Assembly: GCA_002421605.1 (NCBI GenBank)
Contig: DISJ01000017.1
Coordinates: 161,955 to 225,954, forward strand
Length of the DNA: 64,000 nucleotides
Reading direction: 5' to 3'
DNA from: Rhodobacteraceae bacterium UBA6213
GTDB lineage: Bacteria > Pseudomonadota > Alphaproteobacteria > Rhodobacterales > Rhodobacteraceae
The notes under the pieces were generated by a model. The model worked only from the letters and a program-made list of their open reading frames with translations, was not told the DNA's origin and searched no databases. Positions 22,241 through 31,631 of this stretch are shown in pieces. The translations under genes were made by a program, and so were the position numbers. The stretch's first letter is position 1. Every line of letters starts with the position of its first letter.

Positions 22241-25233
22241 GCTGATACTCCATAGCCGCGGGCGACATAGTCGAAGCTGCGCGCCACGCCGTCCCCCGCC
22301 GTGTTCCTAAACTGGATGGTGAAACCGGCCGCGCTCTTGGCCGAAATCTCGTAATAGTCGCCGCTCGCCATGCCCTGCGCCGAGACGCCAAGCCCCGAGA
22401 GGCTGCGTAGCGCTGGGGTGAAGCTGACCACCATGCCGCCCGTGCCCGCTTCCAGGTCGGCTTCGGCGATGATGCGGTCGGGCATGTCAACCTCGACCGA
22501 CAGCGCGGTTACATAGGGCGTGACATTGGCGCTGGCGGTCGAAAGCACGGCCCGAAACCGAAACCCGCGCGCCGTGAAATCCCCCACGCTGAGCGCGCGC
22601 CAGGCGCTCCAGGTAGCCATGTCGTCCGAGGTCGCAACCTCGAGCACGACGTCAATGTCGGCCGCGTTGGCATCGCCCGTGAATAGGCCTTGCCGCGCTG
22701 AGAAAAGCCCTGGCGCCGCCGCGAACAGCCCCGCTGTATCGTCTTGGCGCGACACCGCAATCCGCGCGGTCAGCCGCGAGGTGTAGCGTGCCCCGAGATC
22801 GACCTGGTCGCGGAACTCGTAGACGCCGCTGCCAGGCGCGGAATAGTCGGTCAGCACCAGCCCGAGGCCGCTGCGGCAGGTGGGTTTGACAGTACCGCCA
22901 GCCGCGCTGAACAGACCGGAGGCAGCGGCGAAGAGCCCCGGCACGTCGTTGAACCAAACTTCGGCGCCGCTAAAGCCCGACTCTTCTGTCATCGTCTCGA
23001 CCGCGTTCAGCCCCTCGACGCCCGCGATGGTGGTGACGATCGCGGTGGGGTTCAGGCTTTCGTTTCCGAGCTTGTCGACCGCCCGGATCAGATATGTCCC
23101 CGTGCGCGCTGCGACGGTCGCACTGGTGCCCGGGCGAGGCACTTTGGGGACCAGCGTGACCGCGTTCGAATAACTGGCCTCCGAGGTCGCAGGCGACCAG
23201 CGGATGACGTAGTGCGACAGATCCTCGTCGGGCACCGGATCCCAGCGCAGGTGCGCAACTGCGCCGGTGATGGCAATGTCGAAACCGGTCACGTCGGCGG
23301 GCGGCAGACCGGGCAGCGCCACCGGCCAGGCCAGCAGCTCGAGCCAGTCGGAATTGGTGCCAAGCACGCTGACCGCGCGCACCCGAACGTCATAATCGGC
23401 CGCCTCGATGCCCGAAACTTCGAAGCGCCCCGCCTGGCTCGCACCGACATCGCGCCAGACCGCATCGCCGCTCGGGCGATATTGCACTTCGGCGCTGTCG
23501 ATGAAGCCGCCTTCCCAGGCGATGTCAATGATCAGCACGCCCACCGGCTGCTGGTTGCGGATCCGCACCTCGGTGGAAAGCGTCACCCCCGGCAGGATCG
23601 GTGCAGGTGGCGGTGTGAGCCCGGTCGAAACCGGTTCCCAAGGCAACTCGTCAGCAGGCGCCCAGTCGTAATCGGCGGGGTCGCGCTCGCGCAAGCTGAC
23701 CTGCTGCAGCGCCGTGCCAAGGTCGTCCACACATTCGGCCAGTTCGAAGACCTTTGCGTCGTAACCATTCGCTGCACTCGTCCAGACCACCGCATCGAGC
23801 GGCTCGAGGATCGCGGCATCGGGCGGCAGTGTCAGCGAATGGCGCCGAAACCGGCGCTCTTCTTCGATGTAGGCGCGCATCAGCCGCTGCACCTGGTTGG
23901 CGTAGGGCACTGCAGGCAGGCTCAGGTCGGCCACGAGGCGGCGGTCCTGATCGAGCATCTCGTAATCGGCATTGAAGCGTGGCGGCGCGTCCTTGCTTTC
24001 CCAAAGGCTCGAGGGTTCGGGGTAACTCGCTTGAATGCCATTCCAGGTGCGATCAAGGCCAGGGAAGGGTTCAAACCCCTGTGCGGCGGTGACGATCACG
24101 TCGTCATCCGAGAACACATATACCGGCAGGCCGGGCCCGCCGACGCGGATTTTCCAGATGCCGCCGACTTCGGCCATCTGGCCTGAACACCCCTTTAACA
24201 GCTCTTCAATGACGCTTGCAGGCTCTTCATCGACCGTCACTTCAAAGCCCGCGCGGTACTGTGGCTCTGTACCGCCCTCGGAAAGCGACACCGGCAGATC
24301 GCAGTCGTTCATCGCGGCGAACCAGGCATCAAGCGGCAGGTCGGCCTCGGCGCTTTCGCCGCCCCAGATCGAGCCGTCGGGCAGGGCAATGCCGCGCAGG
24401 ATGTTGTAGATCTGCACGACCGGGTTGGCGCTCGGACTCCAACTGGCGAGATCCGACCAGCGCTGCGCGCCGCTGCCGCCGACCGAGCTGTCTGCGCGCG
24501 GATCGTAAAGCGGGATCCCCGCCAGCACGAAGCGCACCCGCGGCAGCGCGTTAAAAAGCTCGCGGTTGTAACGGAAGGTCAGCACCGCATAGCAAAGCCC
24601 AGTTCCGACCATGTCGGCCTTCCACGGCCGGTCGGGATCGGCACCATATTTGGCCAGCAGCATCGGGTCGGCGGCGATCTGGGTGCCGTCGTAAAAGGTG
24701 ACCCAGGCGTAGCCTTCGTATTTGCCGAGCACCGGGCGGCCGTAGGTGGTCTCGTCGGTGCGAGGGAAAAGACCGAGTGGATCCGGCCAGTCTGGCCAGG
24801 CAGGCCACCCCGGCAGCCCCGAGTGCAGCGTTGAGCCGCCCTCACTGACCACATTGGGGCCAATCTCGACATAGGCATCGTCGATGATCAGCCCGGTCAG
24901 TGACTGGCCGGGCACATCACCCAGATCGATCACATAGGTGAGGTAAGCGTTTGGGGTCTTTCCGGACGTGCCATGGCTCATCGCCGGGGCAAGCGCAAAC
25001 CCGGCCGTTGCGTATTGCCCGAGGATGAAGCTCTGCGGGTTGGTGCCGCCCGAGGCGGTGGCCGAGGTCTTGATCCCCGGCGCCTTCGGTTTCGGCGCCA
25101 GTGCCTGCGCCAACGCCGACAGCGCGACCGAAACGAGCAGGCGGCCGAGTACCGTGCCCGTCAGGAAGGTACCAACGGCGGAGGCGCTGAAGGCGGTCGC
25201 GGCGGCGGCAATTGCGGCAAAGACATGGGGCAT
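22237..25233 (-). CDS. Tail tip / host specificity protein (J-like, GTA megatron-like)
   Basis: 998 residues. The N-terminus is Ala-rich and hydrophobic (about 1-45), and then comes a long J/gp15-like region containing LILGQYATAGFALAP-type strands and the segment ASVIEELLKGCSGQMAEVGG typical of phage tail-hub proteins. Two fibronectin-III-like repeats follow at about 530-700. The C-terminal part has GLFxAAxGLFSA-type repeats (about 765-870). It closes the tail tip and positions the receptor-binding proteins. The gene order with its neighbours matches the Rhodobacter GTA tail. Confidence 0.8.
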   Translation of the reverse strand: MPHVFAAIAAAATAFSASAVGTFLTGTVLGRLLVSVALSALAQALAPKPKAPGIKTSATASGGTNPQSFILGQYATAGFALAPAMSHGTSGKTPNAYLTYVIDLGDVPGQSLTGLIIDDAYVEIGPNVVSEGGSTLHSGLPGWPAWPDWPDPLGLFPRTDETTYGRPVLGKYEGYAWVTFYDGTQIAADPMLLAKYGADPDRPWKADMVGTGLCYAVLTFRYNRELFNALPRVRFVLAGIPLYDPRADSSVGGSGAQRWSDLASWSPSANPVVQIYNILRGIALPDGSIWGGESAEADLPLDAWFAAMNDCDLPVSLSEGGTEPQYRAGFEVTVDEEPASVIEELLKGCSGQMAEVGGIWKIRVGGPGLPVYVFSDDDVIVTAAQGFEPFPGLDRTWNGIQASYPEPSSLWESKDAPPRFNADYEMLDQDRRLVADLSLPAVPYANQVQRLMRAYIEEERRFRRHSLTLPPDAAILEPLDAVVWTSAANGYDAKVFELAECVDDLGTALQQVSLRERDPADYDWAPADELPWEPVSTGLTPPPAPILPGVTLSTEVRIRNQQPVGVLIIDIAWEGGFIDSAEVQYRPSGDAVWRDVGASQAGRFEVSGIEAADYDVRVRAVSVLGTNSDWLELLAWPVALPGLPPADVTGFDIAITGAVAHLRWDPVPDEDLSHYVIRWSPATSEASYSNAVTLVPKVPRPGTSATVAARTGTYLIRAVDKLGNESLNPTAIVTTIAGVEGLNAVETMTEESGFSGAEVWFNDVPGLFAAASGLFSAAGGTVKPTCRSGLGLVLTDYSAPGSGVYEFRDQVDLGARYTSRLTARIAVSRQDDTAGLFAAAPGLFSARQGLFTGDANAADIDVVLEVATSDDMATWSAWRALSVGDFTARGFRFRAVLSTASANVTPYVTALSVEVDMPDRIIAEADLEAGTGGMVVSFTPALRSLSGLGVSAQGMASGDYYEISAKSAAGFTIQFRNTAGDGVARSFDYVARGYGVSA

Positions 25234-25236
25234 ATG

Positions 25237-25659
25237 TCAGCCCACCCTGAAAGCGCGCGTGGCGCGCGAACGCGGCACGAGGGAAAGGCCTCGCGGCCCC
25301 AGCACGTAGATCATCTCGCCCTGCACCAGTCCAAGTGCGGGACCGTCCTCGGTTGCCACCACTGCGCCGTCGCCGGTGCGGGCATAGGCCGATGGCATCT
25401 CGGGCAGAAGTGCTGCGGCAAGTGCGACGTGATCGGCAAACCCGCCCCGACGCAAAAGCCTGAGCCCGGCCACTGTATTCGGGTAACGACCGCGCCAGGT
25501 GGCGGCTGGATCAATGCCGGTCATCGCCTCGACCGCCCCAGCAAAAAAGAGCGCGCAGTCGTTTTCGCCCTCGGCAAAGGGGTGCAGCGCCGCGTTGGCC
25601 AACCAGGCTGTGAGGCGCGGTTTCCAGTCAGGCAGTCGAGTGAGCGGAGCTTGGGTCAT
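25237..25659 (-). CDS. NlpC/P60-like (DUF6950-type) tail peptidase
   Basis: 140 residues from the ATG at 25659. The motif GENDCALFFAGAVEAMTG carries the likely catalytic Cys (about residue 34). GGFADHVALA carries a candidate His. The length and position between the hub and the megatron-like gene match the cell-wall peptidase of GTA-like tails, which opens peptidoglycan during DNA entry. The usual NlpC/P60 His-Asn/His pattern is only partly visible. Confidence 0.65.
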   Translation of the reverse strand: MTQAPLTRLPDWKPRLTAWLANAALHPFAEGENDCALFFAGAVEAMTGIDPAATWRGRYPNTVAGLRLLRRGGFADHVALAAALLPEMPSAYARTGDGAVVATEDGPALGLVQGEMIYVLGPRGLSLVPRSRATRAFRVG

Positions 25660-26267
25660 GACGATTTCGCCTTCGCTTCGCCCCAATAGACGTCGACTGC
25701 ACCCGAGATGTCAGTGTAGCGCCGCAGCCGGTCATCGCCGCGCCGCCGCTGGCTTTCGTCGCTTTTCTTCAGGGCCAGCACCTTGGTCAGGGCGCGCGCC
25801 GAGCTGGCCAAGGTGACCTCGACCGCCCCCTGCCCGCCGACTTCGGGCGTGGGCAGAGAAATGGCATCGATCCAGCCCTTGAACACCCGATGCGGCGCCT
25901 CGATCAGCTCGCCCGAGGCGGGCGCGAAAAAGGCACGGTGGATCTCGACTGGAGCAAGCCGAGCATCATAACCGCGCAGCGCCTGCGCCACCTCCGGCGC
26001 AGTTGGCGCCAGCGTCACGCGGTGCATCCGCACCACGATGCCGGTCTGCATGGTGATCGGCTCAATCCCCAGCACCCCGCCCGCGCCGTAGTAAAGCCGC
26101 GAGGTACCATCAATCGTGAATCTCTGGTGATCATCGCCGGTCCAAAGCCCCAGCGCCTCCTCGGCACCGGTCGCGCGGTTGCGCGCCCTGACCCAGATCA
26201 AGAGGCGCGACATGACGCCTTCGCGCGAGGCGAGGTAGAGGCTGGTGGTGGTTCCAAACGTGCGCAT
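25656..26267 (-). CDS. Tail hub protein, DUF2163-like
   Basis: 203 residues. It is beta-rich, with LASREGVMSRLLIWVRARN at the N-terminus and a central APVEIHRAFFAPASGELIEAPHRVFKGWIDAISLP segment that resembles the DUF2163/phage_BR0599 hub proteins of GTA tails. The C-terminus is basic. It overlaps the peptidase gene by 4 bases. Assignment rests on position as much as on sequence. Confidence 0.65.
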   Translation of the reverse strand: MRTFGTTTSLYLASREGVMSRLLIWVRARNRATGAEEALGLWTGDDHQRFTIDGTSRLYYGAGGVLGIEPITMQTGIVVRMHRVTLAPTAPEVAQALRGYDARLAPVEIHRAFFAPASGELIEAPHRVFKGWIDAISLPTPEVGGQGAVEVTLASSARALTKVLALKKSDESQRRRGDDRLRRYTDISGAVDVYWGEAKAKSS

Positions 26268-26269
26268 CG

Positions 26270-26926
26270 CTACCTCAACGTCTGGATGAAGCGGAAGGTG
26301 ATACCCTCGGTCAGGAAGCGCGACACCGCGCCCGCGTCGATCGAGCCGGGTTCCAGCACCGCCTTGATCGCGGGCTTGATCAGATCAACGGCGGCGCCGG
26401 TACTGGCACCGGGGCGCAGGGGCGGTGTCACCTCGATCGTGCCGGTGATGCCGCCAGCGTCTGCCACTCCGCCGGTCACCACGCGGTGCAGCGCCTGGCG
26501 CACCGGCCCGGTGCCATAGGCAAAGCCGAGGTAATCGCCACTGGAGATCACATAGCCCTCGGGCAGCCCAGCGAGTTTGATCTCGCGCGCACCCGCCAGC
26601 AGCTCGTAAATCGCGGGGGTCGCCGCGCCAAGCAGACCGCCGTCCGGATCGGCGAGTGGCGTCGAGCGCGTCACGTCATAGGCTAGGAACGATGCCCCAG
26701 CGCCGCGCAGGACCGACAGCAGAGCGAGAACTGGAGCGGCCTCGGCGCGCGACAGGCGACCGAGCGCAACCTCGCCCGACCAGAGCCGCGGCCCGAGATC
26801 GGCCGCGAGCACCTCGCCGCCGCCGGTACGCGCAATCTGTACCTGCTCAGGGCAATCGAAGGTGATCCGCTGCACCCCCAGTAAGTCGAAGAAGGCCTCG
26901 CGGGTTAGCGGAAAGGTGAGCGCCAT
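26270..26926 (-). CDS. Distal tail protein-like
   Basis: 218 residues, immediately after the tape measure gene (1-base overlap), where siphophages encode the distal tail (Dit) protein. Beta-rich sequence: LTREAFFDLLGVQRITFDCPEQVQIARTGGG at the N-terminus, then LWSGEVALGRLSRAEAAPVLALL. It probably forms the ring linking the tube to the hub. There is no direct motif proof. Confidence 0.6.
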   Translation of the reverse strand: MALTFPLTREAFFDLLGVQRITFDCPEQVQIARTGGGEVLAADLGPRLWSGEVALGRLSRAEAAPVLALLSVLRGAGASFLAYDVTRSTPLADPDGGLLGAATPAIYELLAGAREIKLAGLPEGYVISSGDYLGFAYGTGPVRQALHRVVTGGVADAGGITGTIEVTPPLRPGASTGAAVDLIKPAIKAVLEPGSIDAGAVSRFLTEGITFRFIQTLR

Positions 26927-29019
26927 CAGCCGACCCTCCGCGTGTCAGCCGAAATCTGGCGCATGCGCAGCGGCAGCGCCGAGCGGTCGTATTCGGCAAG
27001 GCCCCGCCGGATGCCCTCGGCCACCAATGTCTCAATCTCAGCATTGCCGCGCGCGCCGCGCAGATCGATCGTGATGTTGCCGGGCGCGGTGGGTGCCAGC
27101 TGCGCCGCAGCGCCCGCCCCGCCCACCATGCCGCCGCGCGCAAAGCCGGGCATCGTCGCACCGGCGTTCATCGCCTCGAGCAAGTGACGGTGGCGGCGCG
27201 TGGCCGCTGCGGTCATCACGAATTCGCCTGACGAGGCGGCGATCAGCACATCATCCGAGGTGCCCGAACCGGGGCCTGTGATCAGCCCGCCGTCCGCTTT
27301 GCCGGGAAAGATCGCCTTGAACAGCATGGTGAAGAGGCCGCCGCCGCCGGACGTGCCAAACAAGCCAGCGAGAGGCCCCTCGCCCAGCAGGGTTGCCTGC
27401 AAGGCCGCGCGGGCGAGAGCGGCGACGATGTTGTGCAGCACGTCGACCAAGGAGCCGCCACTAAAGATCGCCTTCTCGAAGGCGTCGTAAACCGTGTTGG
27501 CAAAGAAATCCTGCGTCTCCTGCAGCGCCTGCATCTGCTCCTGCTCGCGCAGGCGCGTGGCGATCAGTTCCTCGACCAGCTGGCGCTCGACATCGGTCGC
27601 CGCGGCCAGTGCATCGCGGTGCTTCAGCATCTCGCGCTGCACCGGGTCGGTTTCGCGCAAGAGCGCCAGCTCCTGCATTTGCGCGTCGATCAGATCGGCA
27701 AGTGCGGAGCGTTCCTTCGCGGCACCGCCAGCGGCCGATCGCTGGTTTCTTTGCCATTCGGCATAAGCCTGGTCGAGCCGGGCAACCTCTTCGGCGGCGG
27801 AGACCGCCTCCTGGCGCAGGATCGCAATATCCAGCTGCTCTTCGGGGCCGCTGCCACGCGGGGAGCCAACCGTCGAATCGAACCGTAAAGCCGCCAGTTC
27901 CCTGGCGAGCTTGACCGGGTCGTCCTTGAACTCGAACTTGAGCTGCGCCTCACGCAGCGCGGTCTGGCCTTGCGAGGCCAGCGATTGCGCGGCACCGAGG
28001 GCCGCGAGCAGTTCGTCGGCCAGGCGGCGCGCTTCATCCGCCGCGCGCGAAATACCACCATCGACGTCGGCTGCGTCAATGTCGCCGGTCAGCCCCAGCG
28101 CGGCGCGCAAGGCCCGCTCGACATCAAGCGATTTCTGGTAAAATTTGCGCTGTTCTTCGGTCATCCCGCCGATGCCACCCGTGGCGTTGACGATCAGGCC
28201 TTGCAGCTGGTCGATCCAGAAAAGCTGATCCTTGAGCGAGGTGCTTTCGCCCAGCATCTCGAGCGCGGTGACCATACCCTCGACCGCATCCCAGGCGGGC
28301 GTGATCGCCCCGAGAGCATCGGCACCGAACAGGTCGGACAGGCGCGCGCCCGCGCTGCGGAACCCGCCCGACATCGACTCCGACAGTGCCTGCGAGGCTT
28401 CCGCGGCGTCGAGAAGCACCTCGCGGATGCGCAGTTCCTGAAAGGCGCGCTCCATTTCGAGGATTTCTGGTGTCACCGCCCCAAAGTCCGCGCGCATGCC
28501 GTCGAGCGTGCGGCGCGTGCCATCGCGCAGCGCCTTGATGCTCTTGTCGAGATCGCCAAGCACTTCGTCGAGCCCGCGCGCCTCATCTCCCGCTGCCGTG
28601 AGCCATTGCACCAGAGACGCACCAAGGGCGATTGTGCCGAGGGTCAGGAGAGAGACCGGGCTCAACATGCCCAGGAATGCCGATTTGAGCGCAGTGGCGG
28701 CCCCTGCGGCACCCATCGGGCCGATTACCTGACTGATCTGCGTGCCCTGCTGGATGGCAAGCTGCAACGGGTTCTGCCCCGCCATCATCATCATGCCGAT
28801 GTCGTTGAACTGGGCGGTCAGGTTGCCCACTTGGCCAGCGGCAACGTTATGTGCTGCGCCAACCCGTACCACGGTCTGCAGATTTGCCGCACCAGCCCGA
28901 TCGACACCCTCGACAGCAGCCTTGGTCTCGGCGAGCGCCGCTTGCGTGGCGTCAAGCCCGGCGACCGCCGCTTTTGGGTCGAGCGTGATCTTGCCGGAAA
29001 GAACGAAGGCCTGGCTCAT
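26926..29019 (-). CDS. Tail tape measure protein
   Basis: 697 residues, long and Ala/Leu-rich with coiled-coil in the N-terminal third (QAALAETKAAVEGVDRAGAANL), a central hydrophobic stretch (about 120-165), and a C-terminal region with LLGEGPLAGLFGTSGGGGLF typical of lambdoid-type tape measures. A length of 697 residues predicts a tail of roughly 100 nm by the usual 1.5 angstrom per residue rule. Its ATG overlaps the TGA of the frameshifted chaperone extension (29016-29019). Confidence 0.85.
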   Translation of the reverse strand: MSQAFVLSGKITLDPKAAVAGLDATQAALAETKAAVEGVDRAGAANLQTVVRVGAAHNVAAGQVGNLTAQFNDIGMMMMAGQNPLQLAIQQGTQISQVIGPMGAAGAATALKSAFLGMLSPVSLLTLGTIALGASLVQWLTAAGDEARGLDEVLGDLDKSIKALRDGTRRTLDGMRADFGAVTPEILEMERAFQELRIREVLLDAAEASQALSESMSGGFRSAGARLSDLFGADALGAITPAWDAVEGMVTALEMLGESTSLKDQLFWIDQLQGLIVNATGGIGGMTEEQRKFYQKSLDVERALRAALGLTGDIDAADVDGGISRAADEARRLADELLAALGAAQSLASQGQTALREAQLKFEFKDDPVKLARELAALRFDSTVGSPRGSGPEEQLDIAILRQEAVSAAEEVARLDQAYAEWQRNQRSAAGGAAKERSALADLIDAQMQELALLRETDPVQREMLKHRDALAAATDVERQLVEELIATRLREQEQMQALQETQDFFANTVYDAFEKAIFSGGSLVDVLHNIVAALARAALQATLLGEGPLAGLFGTSGGGGLFTMLFKAIFPGKADGGLITGPGSGTSDDVLIAASSGEFVMTAAATRRHRHLLEAMNAGATMPGFARGGMVGGAGAAAQLAPTAPGNITIDLRGARGNAEIETLVAEGIRRGLAEYDRSALPLRMRQISADTRRVG

Positions 29020-29692
29020 TGCTGCGCCTCGTTCATAGCGGCGATCGCGCCGTGCTCAATAATCTGCAGATCGGCCCAGAGCGCGGGCGTGACGGCAATC
29101 CCGGCAAGATCGAGCCCGGCGCGCGCGCCTGCGTAATCAAGCCCTGTTGCCGTCATGCCGTTCATGTGTCCCACCACTCTCCACTGTGTCGCCACGCTCA
29201 GAAACGCCTCGAAGGCCGCGAGGTTTTCCGCCCAGATGCCGGGGCCCGCAACGCCTGCCGCGCTCCCCTTGATGTCCAGACCCCAGCGGCGCGCATCCGC
29301 CTCCGCCTCGTCTTCGCCCGCCCCGCCAAACTCGCCCCGCGCCCAGGCCCGCCCGGCGGCAGTCAGTTTCCCGCGCGGGCCTTGGTGACCGCCGTGATGT
29401 AGGCACGCAGCAGCGCCGCCCGTGCGTAAGGCAGCGCCAGCACCTGGTCGCGCACCGCATCGGAAAAGGGCACCGGCTTGCCGTCATCGTCGACGATGTC
29501 CTCGAGCCCGACCACCGCGCGGCCGAGAAAGGCCATGATCTCGTCGTTCGTTTTCAGCGCGAAAACATCGTCGCCCTCGCCCGACAGCACCCGAAAACGG
29601 GCCTTCAGCACCTCTTCGCGGTGGCCGCCATCGGCGGGCACCTGCACCGGCACGGCATGGGTAAATTCGGGGTTCTGGATGATCTTGAACAT
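29016..29692 (-). CDS. Tail assembly chaperone GT fusion made by -1 frameshift (DUF1799 extension)
   Basis: The frame from 29692 slips back one base at the GGGAAAC heptamer (29366-29372) and continues, giving about 225 residues instead of 109. The extension has no start codon of its own near its beginning and contains the DUF1799-type signature ATQWRVVG...GLDYAGARAGLDLAGI. Its TGA (29018-29016) overlaps the tape measure ATG. This is the arrangement of lambda gpG/gpGT, where the fusion recruits tube protein to the tape measure. The frame was traced by hand over 118 codons. Confidence 0.8.
29363..29692 (-). CDS. Tail assembly chaperone, short form (gpG-like)
   Basis: 109 residues from the ATG at 29692; the longer frame to 29866 runs into the tube gene and is rejected. 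It starts MFKIIQNPEFTHAVPVQVPADGG and is acidic in the middle (DDVFALKTNDEIMAFLGRAVVGLEDIVDDDG). Position between the tube protein and tape measure genes and the shift site at its last two codons identify it. Confidence 0.8.
   Translation of the reverse strand: MFKIIQNPEFTHAVPVQVPADGGHREEVLKARFRVLSGEGDDVFALKTNDEIMAFLGRAVVGLEDIVDDDGKPVPFSDAVRDQVLALPYARAALLRAYITAVTKARAGN
29366..29372 (-). promoter_or_regulatory. Programmed -1 ribosomal frameshift site GGGAAAC
   Basis: In the zero frame the codons read GCG GGA AAC TGA, so the heptamer is G-GGA-AAC, a canonical X-XXY-YYZ site and one base different from lambda's GGGAAAG. It is directly followed by the zero-frame stop. No obvious downstream stem was sought beyond the GC-rich sequence that follows. 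Confidence 0.75.
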
Positions 29693-29705
29693 GTCGGCTC
29701 CGCTA

Positions 29706-30638
29706 TCAGGTGAGGGTGAGGGTCCACTGGTCGTTACCGGCGCCGGGCAGTGGCACCAGGCGCAGCGGCCATTCGAGGATGTTCTGGGCGTTCTCGAGCC
29801 CTTGCGGGCGCTGCATCTGCGCCGTCGGCACCGCGAGCGTAGCGATCTGCCCGGCCACGGTGCCATGCGTCAGCACCAGCGCCACCGTGTCCTGCGCCAG
29901 CGCCTTGGCGTAGGGGTCGAACGTGGTCAACGCAACCGCCTCGACCTTGGCCTCGATCGCCTCGGCCTTCTCGGCGATCAGCACCGCCTCCGACCCGATC
30001 AGAAAGCGGTTCTCGATCTGGTTGCCGAGATCGAACATCAGCGAGCGCAGCACGAAGCCGGTGCCGCCAAGTGTGAACACCGGCGTGTTGGCGCTGGTGG
30101 CCAGCAGCGGTTTCTGGAACGCGGTCAGGGTCGGGGTCACCCGCGCGGTCTCGGCCGCCTGCGCGAAAAGCCCGGTGAAGCTGAATTCGAGATAGGGGAT
30201 CGCCTGGGCGCCGATACTGATCTTGGCGGTGCCGCGCGCGCCCTTCAGCACGTAGCGGGTGTCGCCGATCCAGAGGTGCAGCGTCAGCGACTCATGCGCC
30301 TCGCTGACCGGGTTGTAGGTGACCGAGACCCCGGCGCTGATCACTTCCGCCACGGCGCAACCGCGCAAGAGCACCCCCCAGGCGGGCGCGGTACCGGCGG
30401 CACCCGAAGGCGCCATCTCGACCTTGAAGGCAAGCTTCTGGTGCAGCTCGGCCGGAATCGTCGCCTGCGAACCGAGATAGGCGAGTTCCAGATCGCGGCT
30501 GACATCGGTGCCTTCCATCGGGGTCAGCGTGACATCGGTCGCGAGGATCGCGTTCGCCGCCCCGGTCGGGGCGGCATCGGTGCCGTAGCTGGCCTCGATC
30601 TTCGCCAGCAGGATTTTCGTGCGCCATTTAATGGCCAT
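29706..30638 (-). CDS. Major tail tube protein
   Basis: 310 residues. N-terminus LLAKIEASYGTDAAPTGAANAI followed by the DVTLTPMEGTDVSRD segment is typical of siphophage tube proteins that carry an early GTDAxP motif. The rest is beta-rich. Position upstream of the tail chaperone agrees. It is longer than a minimal tube protein, so the C-terminal part (about 200-310) may be a surface domain. Confidence 0.8.
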   Translation of the reverse strand: MAIKWRTKILLAKIEASYGTDAAPTGAANAILATDVTLTPMEGTDVSRDLELAYLGSQATIPAELHQKLAFKVEMAPSGAAGTAPAWGVLLRGCAVAEVISAGVSVTYNPVSEAHESLTLHLWIGDTRYVLKGARGTAKISIGAQAIPYLEFSFTGLFAQAAETARVTPTLTAFQKPLLATSANTPVFTLGGTGFVLRSLMFDLGNQIENRFLIGSEAVLIAEKAEAIEAKVEAVALTTFDPYAKALAQDTVALVLTHGTVAGQIATLAVPTAQMQRPQGLENAQNILEWPLRLVPLPGAGNDQWTLTLT

Positions 30639-30767
30639 TTACGCCTCCTTTTTCGGGGCAGGTTTCGGGGCGGGTTTCGGGGTGGCGGCGGGCGCCGCGG
30701 CCGGTTTCAGCGTGCCGTCGGGCTCGCGCGTGTAGCTGCCGCCCCGAGCGGGAAGGGTCTTGGTCAT
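30639..30767 (-). CDS. Small 42-residue phage protein with Pro/Ala/Lys tail
   Basis: ATG at 30767 overlaps the upstream stop (ATGA) and the TAA at 30641-30639 abuts the tube gene start, so it fits the operon exactly. The product begins MTKTLPARGGSYTREPDGTL and ends in a repeat of Pro-Lys-Pro-Ala. Similar short proteins occur before tail tube genes of other Mu-like phages. The function is unknown. Confidence 0.65.
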   Translation of the reverse strand: MTKTLPARGGSYTREPDGTLKPAAAPAATPKPAPKPAPKKEA

Positions 30768-31198
30768 GTCGCGATCCTCAGCTGGTCGGAAATGGAAAAT
30801 TCGAGCTGGTAGACGATCGTGCCCGCCGCCATGCTGATCACCGCACCGCGCCGCAGCAAAAACTCACCCACGGCATCGTCGGGGACCCACCCGACGATCG
30901 CGTCGATCACCGCGCGGATCACCTGGTCGAGCGGCGCCAGCGCCGCGCCGCCGGTGCGCTCGTGCGAACGGAAAGTCAGGACCACCGCGATGACCTCCTC
31001 GACGCCTTGCACGAACATGCCAGCGGACGATGCGACCGGCCCGCCCTGCAGCCCGAGCGGCAGCACATGCGCGGCGGGCGTCACCTGCGGCAGCGCCTTG
31101 CGCGCCATCAGGTCGGCGAACTGCGCCGCACCCTCGACGCGACCGGACAGGCCCGTCACCCGGGCGTCGAGGCGGGCGATGACGTCGGCGACCAGCAT
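30764..31198 (-). CDS. Mu gp37-like tail completion protein
   Basis: 144 residues. Starts MLVADVIARLDARVTGLSGRVEGAAQFADLM, with later VIAVVLTFRSHERTGG and AVIDAIVGWVPDDA strands. Size, position after gp36 and before the tube, and this pattern fit the gp37/tail terminator group that joins tail to head. It overlaps gp36 by one base and the 42-residue gene by four. Confidence 0.7.
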   Translation of the reverse strand: MLVADVIARLDARVTGLSGRVEGAAQFADLMARKALPQVTPAAHVLPLGLQGGPVASSAGMFVQGVEEVIAVVLTFRSHERTGGAALAPLDQVIRAVIDAIVGWVPDDAVGEFLLRRGAVISMAAGTIVYQLEFSISDQLRIAT

Positions 31199-31626
31199 CA
31201 GATGAAGCCTTTCAGGTTGGCCTCGGTCAGCGGGCGTTCGCGGTCGGTAATGCGCACCCCGGTGCCGCCACTGACGCTGGGCTCGGCCCCCGCCACCGAC
31301 AGCCGTACCGCGCCGGTCGCGATATCGCGCAGCATCCTCAGCGCATCCTTGTAATCGGACTCGATCTTCGGATCGGCCGCGGCGATGTGCAGCTTCCAGA
31401 TCGCGATCGCGCCCGCGATGTCGGCGATGAGCGCGGGCACTTCGGTCAGCGGTAGTGCGTAGCGCGCCGCCAGATAGCCGTCGATCACCGCATCGGTATC
31501 GGCCAGCGCCCGCGCCACCACGCCAGCGTCGACCTCGCCGGTCGCGACCTCGCCGCGATCGGTCAGCGCGACCAGCATGCGCGCGCCGAAGCGGTCGGTC
31601 AGCGTGGTCTGGGTGATGTAGGACAT
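31198..31626 (-). CDS. Mu gp36 family protein (DUF1320), head-tail connector
   Basis: 142 residues. The DUF1320 signature is clear: YITQTTLTDRFGARMLVALTDR at the start, then DTDAVIDGYLAARYALPL, and IAIWKLH. It belongs to the adaptor proteins under the portal. Confidence 0.88.
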   Translation of the reverse strand: MSYITQTTLTDRFGARMLVALTDRGEVATGEVDAGVVARALADTDAVIDGYLAARYALPLTEVPALIADIAGAIAIWKLHIAAADPKIESDYKDALRMLRDIATGAVRLSVAGAEPSVSGGTGVRITDRERPLTEANLKGFI

Positions 31627-31631
31627 GCGGC

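Noticed and set aside
22744..24186. Long plus-strand frames inside phage tail, head and early genes
   Set aside because: All are antisense shadows of confirmed phage genes, with biased composition and no ribosome-binding context.
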